A DNA stretch of 16,410 nt. It comes from Candidatus Levyibacteriota bacterium (GTDB lineage Bacteria; Patescibacteriota; Microgenomatia; Levybacterales; UBA12049). The stretch is taken from assembly GCA_003173995.1 (NCBI GenBank), contig PRDT01000066.1, positions 1 through 16,410 on the forward strand, in the 5' to 3' direction. Below are positions 5,842 to 13,826 of this stretch, in pieces. Under the pieces are notes generated by a model, which saw only the letters and a list, made by a program, of their open reading frames with translations, searched no databases and had not been told where the DNA came from. Positions within the stretch are counted from its first letter, which is position 1. Each line of letters starts with the position of its first letter. The translations under genes and the position numbers were made by a program.

Positions 5842-7866
5842 ATGATATTTCCTCTACTGACAGTGCTCATCATGCTTGTGGTATATGTCCATAATCTTTC
5901 ACGTAGTGTCTATGGAGGAGATGTTGGAGACTTAGTGACTGCTGCTTATGTCGGCGGAGTCCCACATGCTCCGGGGTATCCATTATTTACTTTTCTTGGA
6001 TATCTATTGAGTCATATTTTTTTCTTTTTTAGCCCTGCATTTTCAATAGGGCTTATATCAGTACTTTCTGGTGCCGGCGCTCTCCTATTTTTTTATCTTA
6101 CTATACGCAAATTATTGAAAAGAGATCTTATTAGTCTGGTTGCAACCTTTGTCATGGGTACTTCCTTTCTTTTCTGGTTTTACAATGAGATTGCTGAAGT
6201 ATTTGCATTGAATAACTTTTTTGGAATGCTTCTGCTATATCTTAGCGTTACTCTTTATCAAAAATTTCAAAAGAAAATATTTTTTTTATTCTGTTTTGTA
6301 GCAGGTCTTGCTTGTACCAACCATCAAACAATTGTTCTTCTCCTTCCAGGGTTTTTGCTCCTTATTGCAGCACAAATGTGGAAGACTCAAAAAAAGAAAT
6401 GGAAAATATTGTTCCAGGAATGTTTGGTGGGATTACTCTGCTTCTTGCTTGGCTTTATCCCTTACCTTTATGTAGTTGTTGCAAATATGCACAATGCTCC
6501 TATTAACTGGGATCCTGTGAAGGATATTCCTTCTTTTTTTCATTTGATACTTCGTCAAGATTATGGAACCTTTAAAGGTGGTATTTTTACTCAACCGTCA
6601 TTTCTCCAGAGGTTTATTATCGTTAAAACATACCTTTTAACACTTTTATTTCAATTAACTATTCCAGTTGTTGGTGTATCTCTCATCGGAATTCTTGCTG
6701 CATGGAAAAAAAGTAAAATATTAGCAACGGCAATTTTTATAGATGTTATTCTTTGTGGCCCTTTTTTTGTTATGTATGTTGGGTTTCCGCTCAATGGGTC
6801 TTTCTATATTGGACTTTTTGAACGGTTTTTTATTCTTTCAAGCATTATTTTTCTTTTCTTCTTCCCCTTTGGACTTGATTGGCTATCAGTAAATACTTCA
6901 AAATTTCTTAAAAGAGATATGTGGAAGTACGCTCTCCCTCTTCTTTTTCTTTTAGTACCACTGCAGCTTTTTATCTATAATTTCCCAAAAACAAATTTGT
7001 CTCAAGTAATTATAGGTGATACATTTGGAAGGGATCTGCTCACACCTCTTCCAGATCAAGCAGCCCTTTTCCTTGGAGGAGACACCACATTATTTAATGC
7101 ATGGTATGTGCATTATGCATTACATATACGTCCGGACATGAATATTCTTAATCTCAATGGCTTAGCACGAGATGCTTACTTTGATAATTTAAAGGCAGCA
7201 TATAAAAAGCAACACCCTACACAAGATACCGTTAATCTTTCTCAAAATGTTTTACAGGATCTCAATATGAAGAGGCCTGTTTTTGCTATTGATCCAGTCC
7301 AGCCAAGTACAGAAAGTGCCAAAAAATTTACTTGGCTTCCCTACGGACTTTCTTATAAATTGTTGAAAGATAACGAATCCATACCCACAGATGATGAATA
7401 CAAGAAGACATTACAAGTTATTTGGGGAAAAATGCATATTCCTTTTGCATCAGCAATGGAGAGTAAGGCAAATGGCAATCTTACTATTGCAGATTTGCCA
7501 GAAGCATACGCAAACGCAATGCTTGCAACTGGGAATTTTTTCCTCACGGATTATAAAGATACCAAAGAAGCCAAATGGTGGTACGACAAAGCTCTTCTCG
7601 TGAGCCCACACTATCCAAAAATACATAGTGTCCTTGGAGTATGGTATTTAACTATTTCCCATGAATGTTCCAATGCATCAGATCAACTGCAACAAGCAAT
7701 CATACTTGATCCAACTGATCGTCTTCCCTATTATCTTCTCTATACAACTTATACCAGTTGTCTTCATGATGATAAGAAAGCAAAAGAAGTTGCAGATATT
7801 TACACAAGGGACTTTCGTTTTGACTTTAAAAAAGCATACAATGAATATATGAAAGGGAAAAAATGA
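5842..7866 (+). CDS. DUF2723/TMEM260-type membrane glycosyltransferase with C-terminal TPR-like region
   Basis: This 674-residue polytopic membrane protein has the DUF2723 signature near its N-terminus: GGDVGDLVTAAYVGGVPHAP followed by GYPLF. D27, D30 and H42 match the family's conserved loop residues. About ten hydrophobic helices fill residues 1-385. A soluble region follows (LFLGGDTTLFNAWYVHYAL, then RPDMNILN), and helix-rich TPR-like segments occupy about residues 570-650. Human TMEM260, from the same family, is a protein O-mannosyltransferase; bacterial members are predicted lipid-linked-sugar glycosyltransferases of the GT-C type. Its position between two prepilin genes and its 4-base overlap with pilD suggest that it glycosylates pilins or other exported Ser/Thr-rich proteins. 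The acceptor is inference. Confidence 0.82.
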   Translation: MIFPLLTVLIMLVVYVHNLSRSVYGGDVGDLVTAAYVGGVPHAPGYPLFTFLGYLLSHIFFFFSPAFSIGLISVLSGAGALLFFYLTIRKLLKRDLISLVATFVMGTSFLFWFYNEIAEVFALNNFFGMLLLYLSVTLYQKFQKKIFFLFCFVAGLACTNHQTIVLLLPGFLLLIAAQMWKTQKKKWKILFQECLVGLLCFLLGFIPYLYVVVANMHNAPINWDPVKDIPSFFHLILRQDYGTFKGGIFTQPSFLQRFIIVKTYLLTLLFQLTIPVVGVSLIGILAAWKKSKILATAIFIDVILCGPFFVMYVGFPLNGSFYIGLFERFFILSSIIFLFFFPFGLDWLSVNTSKFLKRDMWKYALPLLFLLVPLQLFIYNFPKTNLSQVIIGDTFGRDLLTPLPDQAALFLGGDTTLFNAWYVHYALHIRPDMNILNLNGLARDAYFDNLKAAYKKQHPTQDTVNLSQNVLQDLNMKRPVFAIDPVQPSTESAKKFTWLPYGLSYKLLKDNESIPTDDEYKKTLQVIWGKMHIPFASAMESKANGNLTIADLPEAYANAMLATGNFFLTDYKDTKEAKWWYDKALLVSPHYPKIHSVLGVWYLTISHECSNASDQLQQAIILDPTDRLPYYLLYTTYTSCLHDDKKAKEVADIYTRDFRFDFKKAYNEYMKGKK

Positions 7867-8630
7867 TTGTTTTCTCTATAGCACTTTTTATTATAGGAAT
7901 ATTTGTTGGGTCATTTCTTAATGTTGTAATTGATAGACTTCCAAGAAAAGAAGGATTTGTTACAGGAAGATCACATTGTGACCTTTGTGGACACACGTTG
8001 GCTTGGTATGATCTCGTACCATTACTCTCTTATGCACTTCTTTTGGGTAAATGTCGATATTGTAAAAAATTTATCGGATATGAATATCCTTTGGTTGAGC
8101 TGACCACAGGAATACTTTTTTGCATTATTCCGCTTCTCTACCCAGCAATACCAATGTTATCTCTTCTTGATACGCTTTTCATCTTTAGCATATTTGTCGT
8201 TATTTTTTATACTGACCTCTGGTATGGCATTATCCCTGATATTACTTTACTTCTTGGAATTGTGGCTTTAATTCCTATTTTTGTCATGCATCCTACTTTG
8301 CTTTTGTCATCTGTTCTTTCTGGAGTTGTAGCATGCCTTTTTTTTCTTGCACTTTTCCTAGGAACAAGAGGAAGAGGTATGGGGTTTGGTGATGTTAAGC
8401 TAGCTTTACTTTTGGGTTTACTTCTTGGTTATCCTCGTATTATTGTAAGTCTTTATATCGCTTTCTTGACAGGTGCTGGTATTGCTCTCATACTAATACT
8501 ATGGCGAAAAAAGAAACTTCGAGGGGACACCATTCCTTTTGGTCCATTTCTCATACTAGGAGCGGTCCTCGGTCTTCTGTTTGGAAATTTTCTATGGGAA
8601 TTATTAACAGTATATGTGCTCCATCTATAA
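7863..8630 (+). CDS. pilD: Type IV prepilin peptidase / N-methyltransferase
   Basis: This is a 255-residue bifunctional aspartyl protease of the inner membrane. It cuts prepilins after the leader Gly and methylates the new N-terminus. The N-terminal domain has the expected GSFLNVVIDRLPR motif and two zinc-binding CxxC pairs (C39/C42 and C64/C67). The catalytic aspartates are D118 in FYTDLWYGIIPD and D177 in GFGDVK. About seven to eight membrane helices are visible. Length is normal for PilD/GspO. The start ATG overlaps the glycosyltransferase stop by 4 bases (ATGA), and the 3' end overlaps the next prepilin gene by 37 bases, so translation is probably coupled. It presumably processes all eight prepilin-like proteins here. 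Confidence 0.95.
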   Translation: MIVFSIALFIIGIFVGSFLNVVIDRLPRKEGFVTGRSHCDLCGHTLAWYDLVPLLSYALLLGKCRYCKKFIGYEYPLVELTTGILFCIIPLLYPAIPMLSLLDTLFIFSIFVVIFYTDLWYGIIPDITLLLGIVALIPIFVMHPTLLLSSVLSGVVACLFFLALFLGTRGRGMGFGDVKLALLLGLLLGYPRIIVSLYIAFLTGAGIALILILWRKKKLRGDTIPFGPFLILGAVLGLLFGNFLWELLTVYVLHL

Positions 8631-9346
8631 GAACCTATAAAGGATTCTCTAAAAGAGGATTTACTCTTATTGAATTACTTGTTGCTCTTGTGATCTTCGC
8701 AATATTGGCGTTTATTGTTATTACCATTTTTAATCCATTCGCGCAGTTAAATAAAGGAAAAAATGCTCATCGACAGCGTGATCTAGATCAAATTCGTACG
8801 GCTCTTGATACTTATTATAATGATCATGAATGTTATCCAACGTCACTTACTTTTGGTACGAAATGGTCATCAGGATCGACAGTCTATATGCAAAAAGTCC
8901 CTCAAGATGTCAATTGTAATAAAACTGATGGTCTATGTTATTTATATCAAACTGATAATTCCTCGTGTCCACAGTGGAATATTCTCTATGCAACTATGCA
9001 GGCACCTGTTGTTGAAACTATTGCCACGTGTAATCTTCCTTCACAGACAAATTGTACGCCTCAAGGGTATGGTGCATCTGGTGTTAATTATTGTTTGATA
9101 TCCGGTAAATTAGATTGTAGTGCAGTATCATCTGGTGCAATGCCTACTGGGCAATATGCTCCACCATCTAATCCAACTCCGACGTCTGGAAGCCAACAGG
9201 GTCAACCAACTCCAACAGGAGTGTATCCGACCTGTTCTCCAAAGAATTGGGATTGTCGAGCTGGCACTTGTAATAAGGTTCCTGATGGTACTGGTAATTA
9301 CTGTACAACTACCTGTGATTGTGCATGTAACGCAAGTTGTAACTAA
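8594..9346 (+). CDS. GspG-like minor prepilin with cysteine-rich C-terminal module
   Basis: This 250-residue protein starts at ATG 8594 inside the 3' end of pilD; the longer open frame from 8501 is mostly pilD in another frame. The leader is 22 residues (ending FSKRG), with cleavage G22|F23 and mature Glu5 (FTLIELLVALVIFAILAF). Next comes a GspG-like spine (Q-R-D-L-D-Q-I-R-T-A-L-D-T-Y-Y, then CYPT). The globular part is cysteine-rich, and a Pro/Thr linker (PSNPTPTSGSQQGQPTPTG) leads to a terminal module at 214-250 with eight cysteines. The mature protein has 16 cysteines in all, an even number that fits disulfide pairing outside the cell. The tail looks like a small knottin- or EGF-like domain displayed at the pilus tip or surface; this is inference. 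Confidence 0.85.
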   Translation: MGIINSICAPSIRTYKGFSKRGFTLIELLVALVIFAILAFIVITIFNPFAQLNKGKNAHRQRDLDQIRTALDTYYNDHECYPTSLTFGTKWSSGSTVYMQKVPQDVNCNKTDGLCYLYQTDNSSCPQWNILYATMQAPVVETIATCNLPSQTNCTPQGYGASGVNYCLISGKLDCSAVSSGAMPTGQYAPPSNPTPTSGSQQGQPTPTGVYPTCSPKNWDCRAGTCNKVPDGTGNYCTTTCDCACNASCN

Positions 9347-9348
9347 AT

Positions 9349-9873
9349 ATGAAAAATGGATTTACATTAATTGAAATGATCATTACCATAGGTATTTTGG
9401 CTATACTGGCGACTATTGTTTTGGCAGTTGTAAATCCATTAGCTCAATTTCAAAAAAGTAACGATGCAAGACGCAAAGGAGATTTGGCTCAACTTCAAAG
9501 AGCTCTAGAGCAGTATTATCAAGATCATGGACAATATCCTCATTCGGCAGGAGCGACTGGAAGTCCAACATATTCGATAGTTGACTTTAGTAAGATAAAT
9601 ACCAATCCACCCATTGGAATAACATGGGGCAATCCATGGATTCCTTATATGAACTTCTTGCCAAAAGATACTGCGGCAGGCAGAGCATATATCTATGTCA
9701 CTGATGCAACATGGCAGACCTATTGGATTTATGCTTCCCTAGAACGGGGAGGAAAAGATCCAGATGCATGTAATACTTCAGGTACAAAATGTCCTAATGT
9801 TCCAGCGAATGTTACGTGTGGAAGTTCGAATGCGTGTAACTATGGTGTCTCAAGTCCGAATACGACACCGTGA
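9349..9873 (+). CDS. GspG-like minor prepilin / pseudopilin
   Basis: This 174-residue protein has a very short leader, MKNG|FTLIEMIITIGILAIL, with mature Glu5 present. The spine region (SNDARRKGDLAQLQRALEQY then YQDHGQYP) is typical of GspG-type pseudopilins and closely parallels the preceding prepilin, so the two are likely paralogs. The C-terminal domain is Trp/Tyr-rich and ends in a Cys/Asn/Thr-rich segment (CNTSGTKC, then CGSSNACNYG). The gene starts two bases after the previous stop. It is probably a minor pilin that primes or caps the fibre. No Shine-Dalgarno site is obvious, so translation may depend on coupling. Confidence 0.85.
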   Translation: MKNGFTLIEMIITIGILAILATIVLAVVNPLAQFQKSNDARRKGDLAQLQRALEQYYQDHGQYPHSAGATGSPTYSIVDFSKINTNPPIGITWGNPWIPYMNFLPKDTAAGRAYIYVTDATWQTYWIYASLERGGKDPDACNTSGTKCPNVPANVTCGSSNACNYGVSSPNTTP

Positions 9874-9911
9874 TTATTTACGATTCAGTGAATATGTTTT
9901 ATGATAAGTGT

Positions 9912-10352
9912 ATGAATAAGAAAAAGCTTACTGCTCAAGGGTTTACCCTTATAGAACTTTTAGTTGTTGTTGCAATCATTGGTATTCTTGCTTCACTTAT
10001 TATGGCTAATTTAGTTGGTATTAGGCAGAGGGCAAGAGATGCTCAGCGAAAGTCTGATATTAGACAAATCCAATCAGCTGTTGAATTATATCGTTCAGAT
10101 GTGGGTAGCTATCCAACAACAGTACAATACCCTGCTTGCAATACATCTCTCACAGCTAATAGCACAACGTATATGAAGGCAATTCCTTGTGATCCACTAA
10201 ATACCACCACACCATATTCCTATACATCTAATGGTACTACCTATTCACTGATTGCTTGTCTAGAAAATGGAAGCGACTCTCAAAAAGACGGGACAAATGT
10301 GGCTCCGTGTAATGGTACCTCTAATTACTCGTTTACGGTAACAAACCCATGA
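9912..10352 (+). CDS. Type IV minor prepilin, GspG-like
   Basis: This is a 146-residue protein from ATG 9912, leader MNKKKLTAQG, then FTLIELLVVVAIIGILASLI with mature Glu5. In-frame alternatives are ATG 9894 and GTG 9870. I chose 9912 because a 10-residue Lys-rich leader is the usual prepilin form. The spine ARDAQRKSDIRQIQSAVELY followed by GSYP is the common GspG/PilE signature. The rest is Thr/Ser/Asn-rich with paired cysteines, including several N-x-T/S sequences. The stop overlaps the next start as ATGA. Confidence 0.85.
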   Translation: MNKKKLTAQGFTLIELLVVVAIIGILASLIMANLVGIRQRARDAQRKSDIRQIQSAVELYRSDVGSYPTTVQYPACNTSLTANSTTYMKAIPCDPLNTTTPYSYTSNGTTYSLIACLENGSDSQKDGTNVAPCNGTSNYSFTVTNP

Positions 10353-10879
10353 TTAGCTTGAAGTATCAAAGAAGTTCATTAGGCTTTACATTTATAGAAC
10401 TTCTTGTCGTTTTTACTATTACTGCAACGCTTTCAACTTTAGGTATCGCGTCATTTCTTTCGTATAGTAGAGCACAAGACCTACGAAATGCAGGATACGA
10501 TCTCTCTACCCTTTTGCATACAGCAAAATCAAGCGCACAGTCTCAAGTGAAGCCTCCAGGTAAATGTGACGATACAGATACACTCAACTCATATTCTGTT
10601 TTTGTCTGTTGTGTGGGGGGAGGATGTCCTGCTTGTGTTACGAATACGGATAGTATGGAGCTTGTTGTTTCGTGTGGGAATAGACCCAATCAGGTTGTGA
10701 GCGCCAAACAGTTCCCTACTGGTGTGAGTGTTAACACACAGGTAGGTCAAACAACCTCTCGTGCTTTTTCATTTATGCCCTTGAATGGAGGTATTACAGG
10801 TGCAGGTCAAGTTGTATTAAATGGCTATAATAGCAAAACACAAAAAGTAACGGTTACTACGTTAGGAGTAATTCAATGA
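10349..10879 (+). CDS. FimT/GspH-like minor prepilin
   Basis: This 176-residue protein has the leader MISLKYQRSSLG and then FTFIELLVVFTITATLSTLG; mature Glu5 is present and Phe replaces Leu at mature position 3. The helix continues with FLSYSRAQDLRNAGYDLSTL and LHTAKSSAQSQ, which matches the FimT/GspH pattern of a spine followed by a beta-rich C-terminal domain. A cysteine cluster (VCCVGGGCPAC) lies in the globular part. Later segments such as FSFMPLNGGITGAGQVVLNG look like the conserved F-x-x-x-G beta-strands of GspH. ATGA overlaps couple it to both neighbours. It is a candidate priming-complex minor pilin. Confidence 0.8.
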   Translation: MISLKYQRSSLGFTFIELLVVFTITATLSTLGIASFLSYSRAQDLRNAGYDLSTLLHTAKSSAQSQVKPPGKCDDTDTLNSYSVFVCCVGGGCPACVTNTDSMELVVSCGNRPNQVVSAKQFPTGVSVNTQVGQTTSRAFSFMPLNGGITGAGQVVLNGYNSKTQKVTVTTLGVIQ

Positions 10880-11370
10880 GATATGAGCGAGGACAAACCC
10901 TTATTGAGGTACTTATTGGTTTGGCAACAGCAGTCGTTGTCATTGCTGCCATTACAACTGCAACTATTTCCTCTCTCAATAATGCGACCTTTAGCAAAAA
11001 TCAAAATCTTGCGACACAATATGCTCAGCAAGGAATGGAGATACTCCGCAATATGAGAGATAGTGACTATGGGTCTTTTAGTGCACTTTCAGGGACTTAT
11101 TGTCTTGCAAAAACGTGTTCTGCTCTTGCTGCTAATAATGCTAATTGCTGGACACCAACATCTGGCAATACCTGTAATCAAAATGTTGATATTTTTGTGA
11201 GGCAAATAGATGTTCAACAGAATTCTCTCTCCTGTGATGGAACAAGTACGAAGGTTGTAAGTACAGTCTCTTGGTTTGACGCAAAATGTACTTCAGGGAA
11301 TAATACATTTTGTCACCAAGTATCATTAACATCTTGTTTATCGAATGCTCAAGTTGTTCCAGTACCATGA
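10876..11370 (+). CDS. PilV/GspI-like minor prepilin
   Basis: This 164-residue protein has a six-residue leader (MRYERG), then QTLIEVLIGLATAVVVIAA with mature Glu5. The first mature residue is Gln, not Phe, which is tolerated in PilV/GspI-type minor pilins. The segment QYAQQGMEILRNMRDSDYGS is the typical PilV/GspI 'A-x-x-G-x-E-x-x-R-x-x-R' helix end. The globular part has about nine cysteines. Both ends overlap neighbours by ATGA. It likely belongs to the minor-pilin initiation complex with the FimT-, PilW- and PilX-like proteins around it. Confidence 0.83.
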   Translation: MRYERGQTLIEVLIGLATAVVVIAAITTATISSLNNATFSKNQNLATQYAQQGMEILRNMRDSDYGSFSALSGTYCLAKTCSALAANNANCWTPTSGNTCNQNVDIFVRQIDVQQNSLSCDGTSTKVVSTVSWFDAKCTSGNNTFCHQVSLTSCLSNAQVVPVP

Positions 11371-11912
11371 TTCATAAAAATAGACACAAACAAAAAGGAT
11401 TTACTCTTGTCGAAATGCTTGCCGTTATGGTGGTTTTTGTGGTTATTGGATCTTTTGTTACTGCAATTCTTGTGACTTCTCTTAGAGGTAATAACAAAAC
11501 AAATACGATAACTGCTGTGAGACAAAATGGAAATTATGCACTTTCTCAAATGGCAAAAACAATTCGGAATGCCCGTTACCTTATCTTGCCCTCATCATGT
11601 GGAACCTTGAGTTCTCCCACAGTTGTACAAAAGGTACAATTAAAAGATCCAGGAGGTAATATCATAACCTATGATTGCAGCTCTGGAACAAATATTACCT
11701 CTAATAGTGCTGGCTTATTAGATACAAATGCTGTCTCACTTTCTTCATGTCAATTTACTTGTGGCCAAAATAGTATTATTGATCCCCCTGTCATTGGCAT
11801 TTCATTTTCTCTTTTACAGAAAAACACTACAACAAAATTTGCTGATCTTACTGCTTCATCAAGTGCAATTGAATTTGATTCATCCGTTGTTTTGCGCAAT
11901 ATTACCTATTAA
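11367..11912 (+). CDS. PilW/GspJ-like minor prepilin
   Basis: This 181-residue protein starts at ATG 11367, overlapping the preceding stop (ATGA). The frame is open further upstream to 11310, but that part lies within the previous gene. The leader MIHKNRHKQKG precedes FTLVEMLAVMVVFVVIGSFV with mature Glu5. The segment ALSQMAKTIRNARYLILPSS is typical of PilW/GspJ minor pilins. The C-terminal part is beta-rich with four cysteines and ends VVLRNITY, a common PilW-like ending with R-N. It is followed by a 44-base gap, the longest after the first pilin's own upstream region, which may hold a secondary promoter. Confidence 0.83.
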   Translation: MIHKNRHKQKGFTLVEMLAVMVVFVVIGSFVTAILVTSLRGNNKTNTITAVRQNGNYALSQMAKTIRNARYLILPSSCGTLSSPTVVQKVQLKDPGGNIITYDCSSGTNITSNSAGLLDTNAVSLSSCQFTCGQNSIIDPPVIGISFSLLQKNTTTKFADLTASSSAIEFDSSVVLRNITY

Positions 11913-11921
11913 CATTTTCTG

Positions 11922-11950
11922 TTGACAGGTCGATGCTTGCTTGATACGCT
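11922..11950 (+). promoter_or_regulatory. Possible internal promoter before the PilX-like gene
   Basis: A perfect TTGACA at 11922-11927 is followed after 17 bases by TACGCT at 11945-11950, a poor -10. The predicted start falls almost on the ATG at 11957, so the transcript would be leaderless or nearly so. The weak -10 keeps confidence low. Confidence 0.3.
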
Positions 11951-11956
11951 AAGAGT

Positions 11957-12799
11957 ATGTTGCAAGTGCGAAAGCATGTCTTTTCTCCTATAAAAAAGCA
12001 TCAAGAAGGTCAGATACTTTTAATTGTTGTTTTGGTCATGGTTGTTGCTCTTACTGTTGGACTTTCCCTTGCTTCACGAAGTATCACAAATTTAAAAAGC
12101 TCAAGTGAGGAAGCTAACTCTCAAAAAGCATTTACTGCAGCTGAAGCAGGTATTGAAAGAGCTCTTAAGTCTGGTTTTACAACATCTGCCCCTATTCAAA
12201 ATGATAGCAATTCAAATATCGATCAAGTCACGATTAAGGATATAAATAATGCACAAATTGTTCTTAATAATGGGAATTCTGTTCCTCAGGATGATGGAAT
12301 TGATATTTGGTTATCAGACTATGCAACAGATTTGAACAACATGTACAAGAATCCCTGGGCAGGCAAAACTATCAATATTTATTGGGGTGCCAAAACAGGC
12401 TGTAATGATGCGGCACTTGAAATGATACTTTTTACTGGGACCAGGCTTAACCCGAAGATAGTGCGATATGCTGTTGACCCGTGCCAGGCTCGCGCGACGA
12501 CACAAAATCATTTTACCTACATTAATTCGGGAGGTAGTTTACTTGGGAAGCAATTTAATTTCGTTACACAGATTACGCTTAATGCCTCGCCTCTTATCTT
12601 AAGAATTATTCCTCTTTATGCAGGTACACCAATTGGAGTCGCGGGGTATGATAATGTTGGTGCGCTTTTAGCATTTCCTTCTCAAGGCAAACTCTATACT
12701 TCTATTGGATCTTCAGGTTCTACTCAGCGAAAGGTTTCTTTTTTTCAGGGCTATGAATCTATCCCTTCAGAATATTTCTATTCTCTTTTTGGTCAGTAA
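11957..12799 (+). CDS. PilX/GspK-like prepilin-type protein
   Basis: This 280-residue protein has an 18-residue leader ending HQEG, followed by QILLIVVLVMVVALTVGLSL. Mature position 5 is Ile, not Glu. The segment NSQKAFTAAEAGIERAL is the hallmark A-F-x-A-A-E-A-G-I-E of PilX/GspK-type proteins. The long C-terminal part (about residues 85-280) has few cysteines (GCNDA and DPCQA) and a beta-rich tail. Its size and the missing Glu5 match the PilX/GspK class, which caps the tip complex. The start ATG has no strong Shine-Dalgarno site. PilM follows after 2 bases. Confidence 0.82.
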   Translation: MLQVRKHVFSPIKKHQEGQILLIVVLVMVVALTVGLSLASRSITNLKSSSEEANSQKAFTAAEAGIERALKSGFTTSAPIQNDSNSNIDQVTIKDINNAQIVLNNGNSVPQDDGIDIWLSDYATDLNNMYKNPWAGKTINIYWGAKTGCNDAALEMILFTGTRLNPKIVRYAVDPCQARATTQNHFTYINSGGSLLGKQFNFVTQITLNASPLILRIIPLYAGTPIGVAGYDNVGALLAFPSQGKLYTSIGSSGSTQRKVSFFQGYESIPSEYFYSLFGQ

Positions 12800-12801
12800 T
12801 T

Positions 12802-13824
12802 ATGAAAAATAAAGCGTTTGGTCTTGATATTGGATCGTCCACAATGAAAGCTGTCTGGTTGTCTTCAGAATCAACCGGCTATTTTTTGAATGGTGCTTCT
12901 CATGCAATTACTCCTCAAAAAGGGATGATGTCAGAATCTCCTCTTGATCAGGAAGAAGTTGCACAAGCAATCCGGACTCTTATGGCTGAGGCAAAAATTG
13001 ACACAAAATACGTCAGTATCGCGCTCCCTGAGAATCAGGTTTATACCCGTGTTATTGAAATGCCTAATCTATCTGATAAAGAATTAGTTTCTGCCATTTA
13101 CTGGGAGGCAGAACAATACATTCCTGTTCCCCTTGCAACAATTACTCTTGATTATAGAGTATTGAGAAGGCCTGAGACACAAGATAAAAGTGGAAAGATG
13201 GATGTCTTACTCGTGGGTGCTCCGACTGCACTCATTGATAAATATGACAAAGTTTTGTCTCTTGCTGGGCTTATTATTACTTCAGTTGAGACAGAAATTC
13301 TCTCTTCTATAAGGTCTATTATTATCGGAAATAATTTTCCACCATGTCTTTTAATAACAATAGGAGCTGTCAGTACATCTCTTGCTATTGTGCGAAATGG
13401 TGTTGTAGTCTTTACCTACTCTATTCCAACTGGTGGTATTGCCATTAGTAGAGCTTTGGCAGCTGATTTTGGATTTTCTCTTCAACAAGCTGAAGAATAT
13501 AAAAAGGTCTACGGTATGTCTGAGAAAACACTTGGTGGAAAAATTGCAAAAGCACTTGCTCCTGTTTTGTCTATCATTCTTGGTGAAATGAGAAAGGCAA
13601 TCGCTTTTTATAATGAAAAATACACAGACGAGCCTATTCGACAAATTATCATTGGAGGTGGTAGTGCAAAATTGCCTGGTTTGACAACGTATTTCGCAAG
13701 TGAAATTGGTATTGAAACTGCAATAGCAAATCCATGGAAAATTTTAGCTCACCAAGAAGTACAAAAAGAAATTATTGATAATGCCTCCGAATATACTGTT
13801 GCAGTAGGACTTGCAATGCGATAA
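12802..13824 (+). CDS. pilM: Type IV pilus assembly ATPase-fold protein PilM
   Basis: This 340-residue protein has the actin/FtsA-like fold. The phosphate-1 loop is FGLDIGSSTMK (D9, G11, S12, S13). The PilM-specific helix region E-A-E-Q-Y-I-P-V-P is present near residue 105. The adenosine motif is IIIGGGSAKLPGL (G285-G287). In the phosphate-2 region the usual D-I-G-A is T-I-G-A (T186 in place of Asp). PilM is cytoplasmic and binds the N-terminal INLLP tail of PilN. It is followed by pilN after 2 bases. Length and domain order are normal. Confidence 0.93.
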   Translation: MKNKAFGLDIGSSTMKAVWLSSESTGYFLNGASHAITPQKGMMSESPLDQEEVAQAIRTLMAEAKIDTKYVSIALPENQVYTRVIEMPNLSDKELVSAIYWEAEQYIPVPLATITLDYRVLRRPETQDKSGKMDVLLVGAPTALIDKYDKVLSLAGLIITSVETEILSSIRSIIIGNNFPPCLLITIGAVSTSLAIVRNGVVVFTYSIPTGGIAISRALAADFGFSLQQAEEYKKVYGMSEKTLGGKIAKALAPVLSIILGEMRKAIAFYNEKYTDEPIRQIIIGGGSAKLPGLTTYFASEIGIETAIANPWKILAHQEVQKEIIDNASEYTVAVGLAMR

Positions 13825-13826
13825 GT

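Noticed and set aside
8501..8593. Longer N-terminus for the cysteine-rich prepilin
   Set aside because: This stretch is the pilD coding region in another frame; ATG 8594 gives a normal-length prepilin leader.
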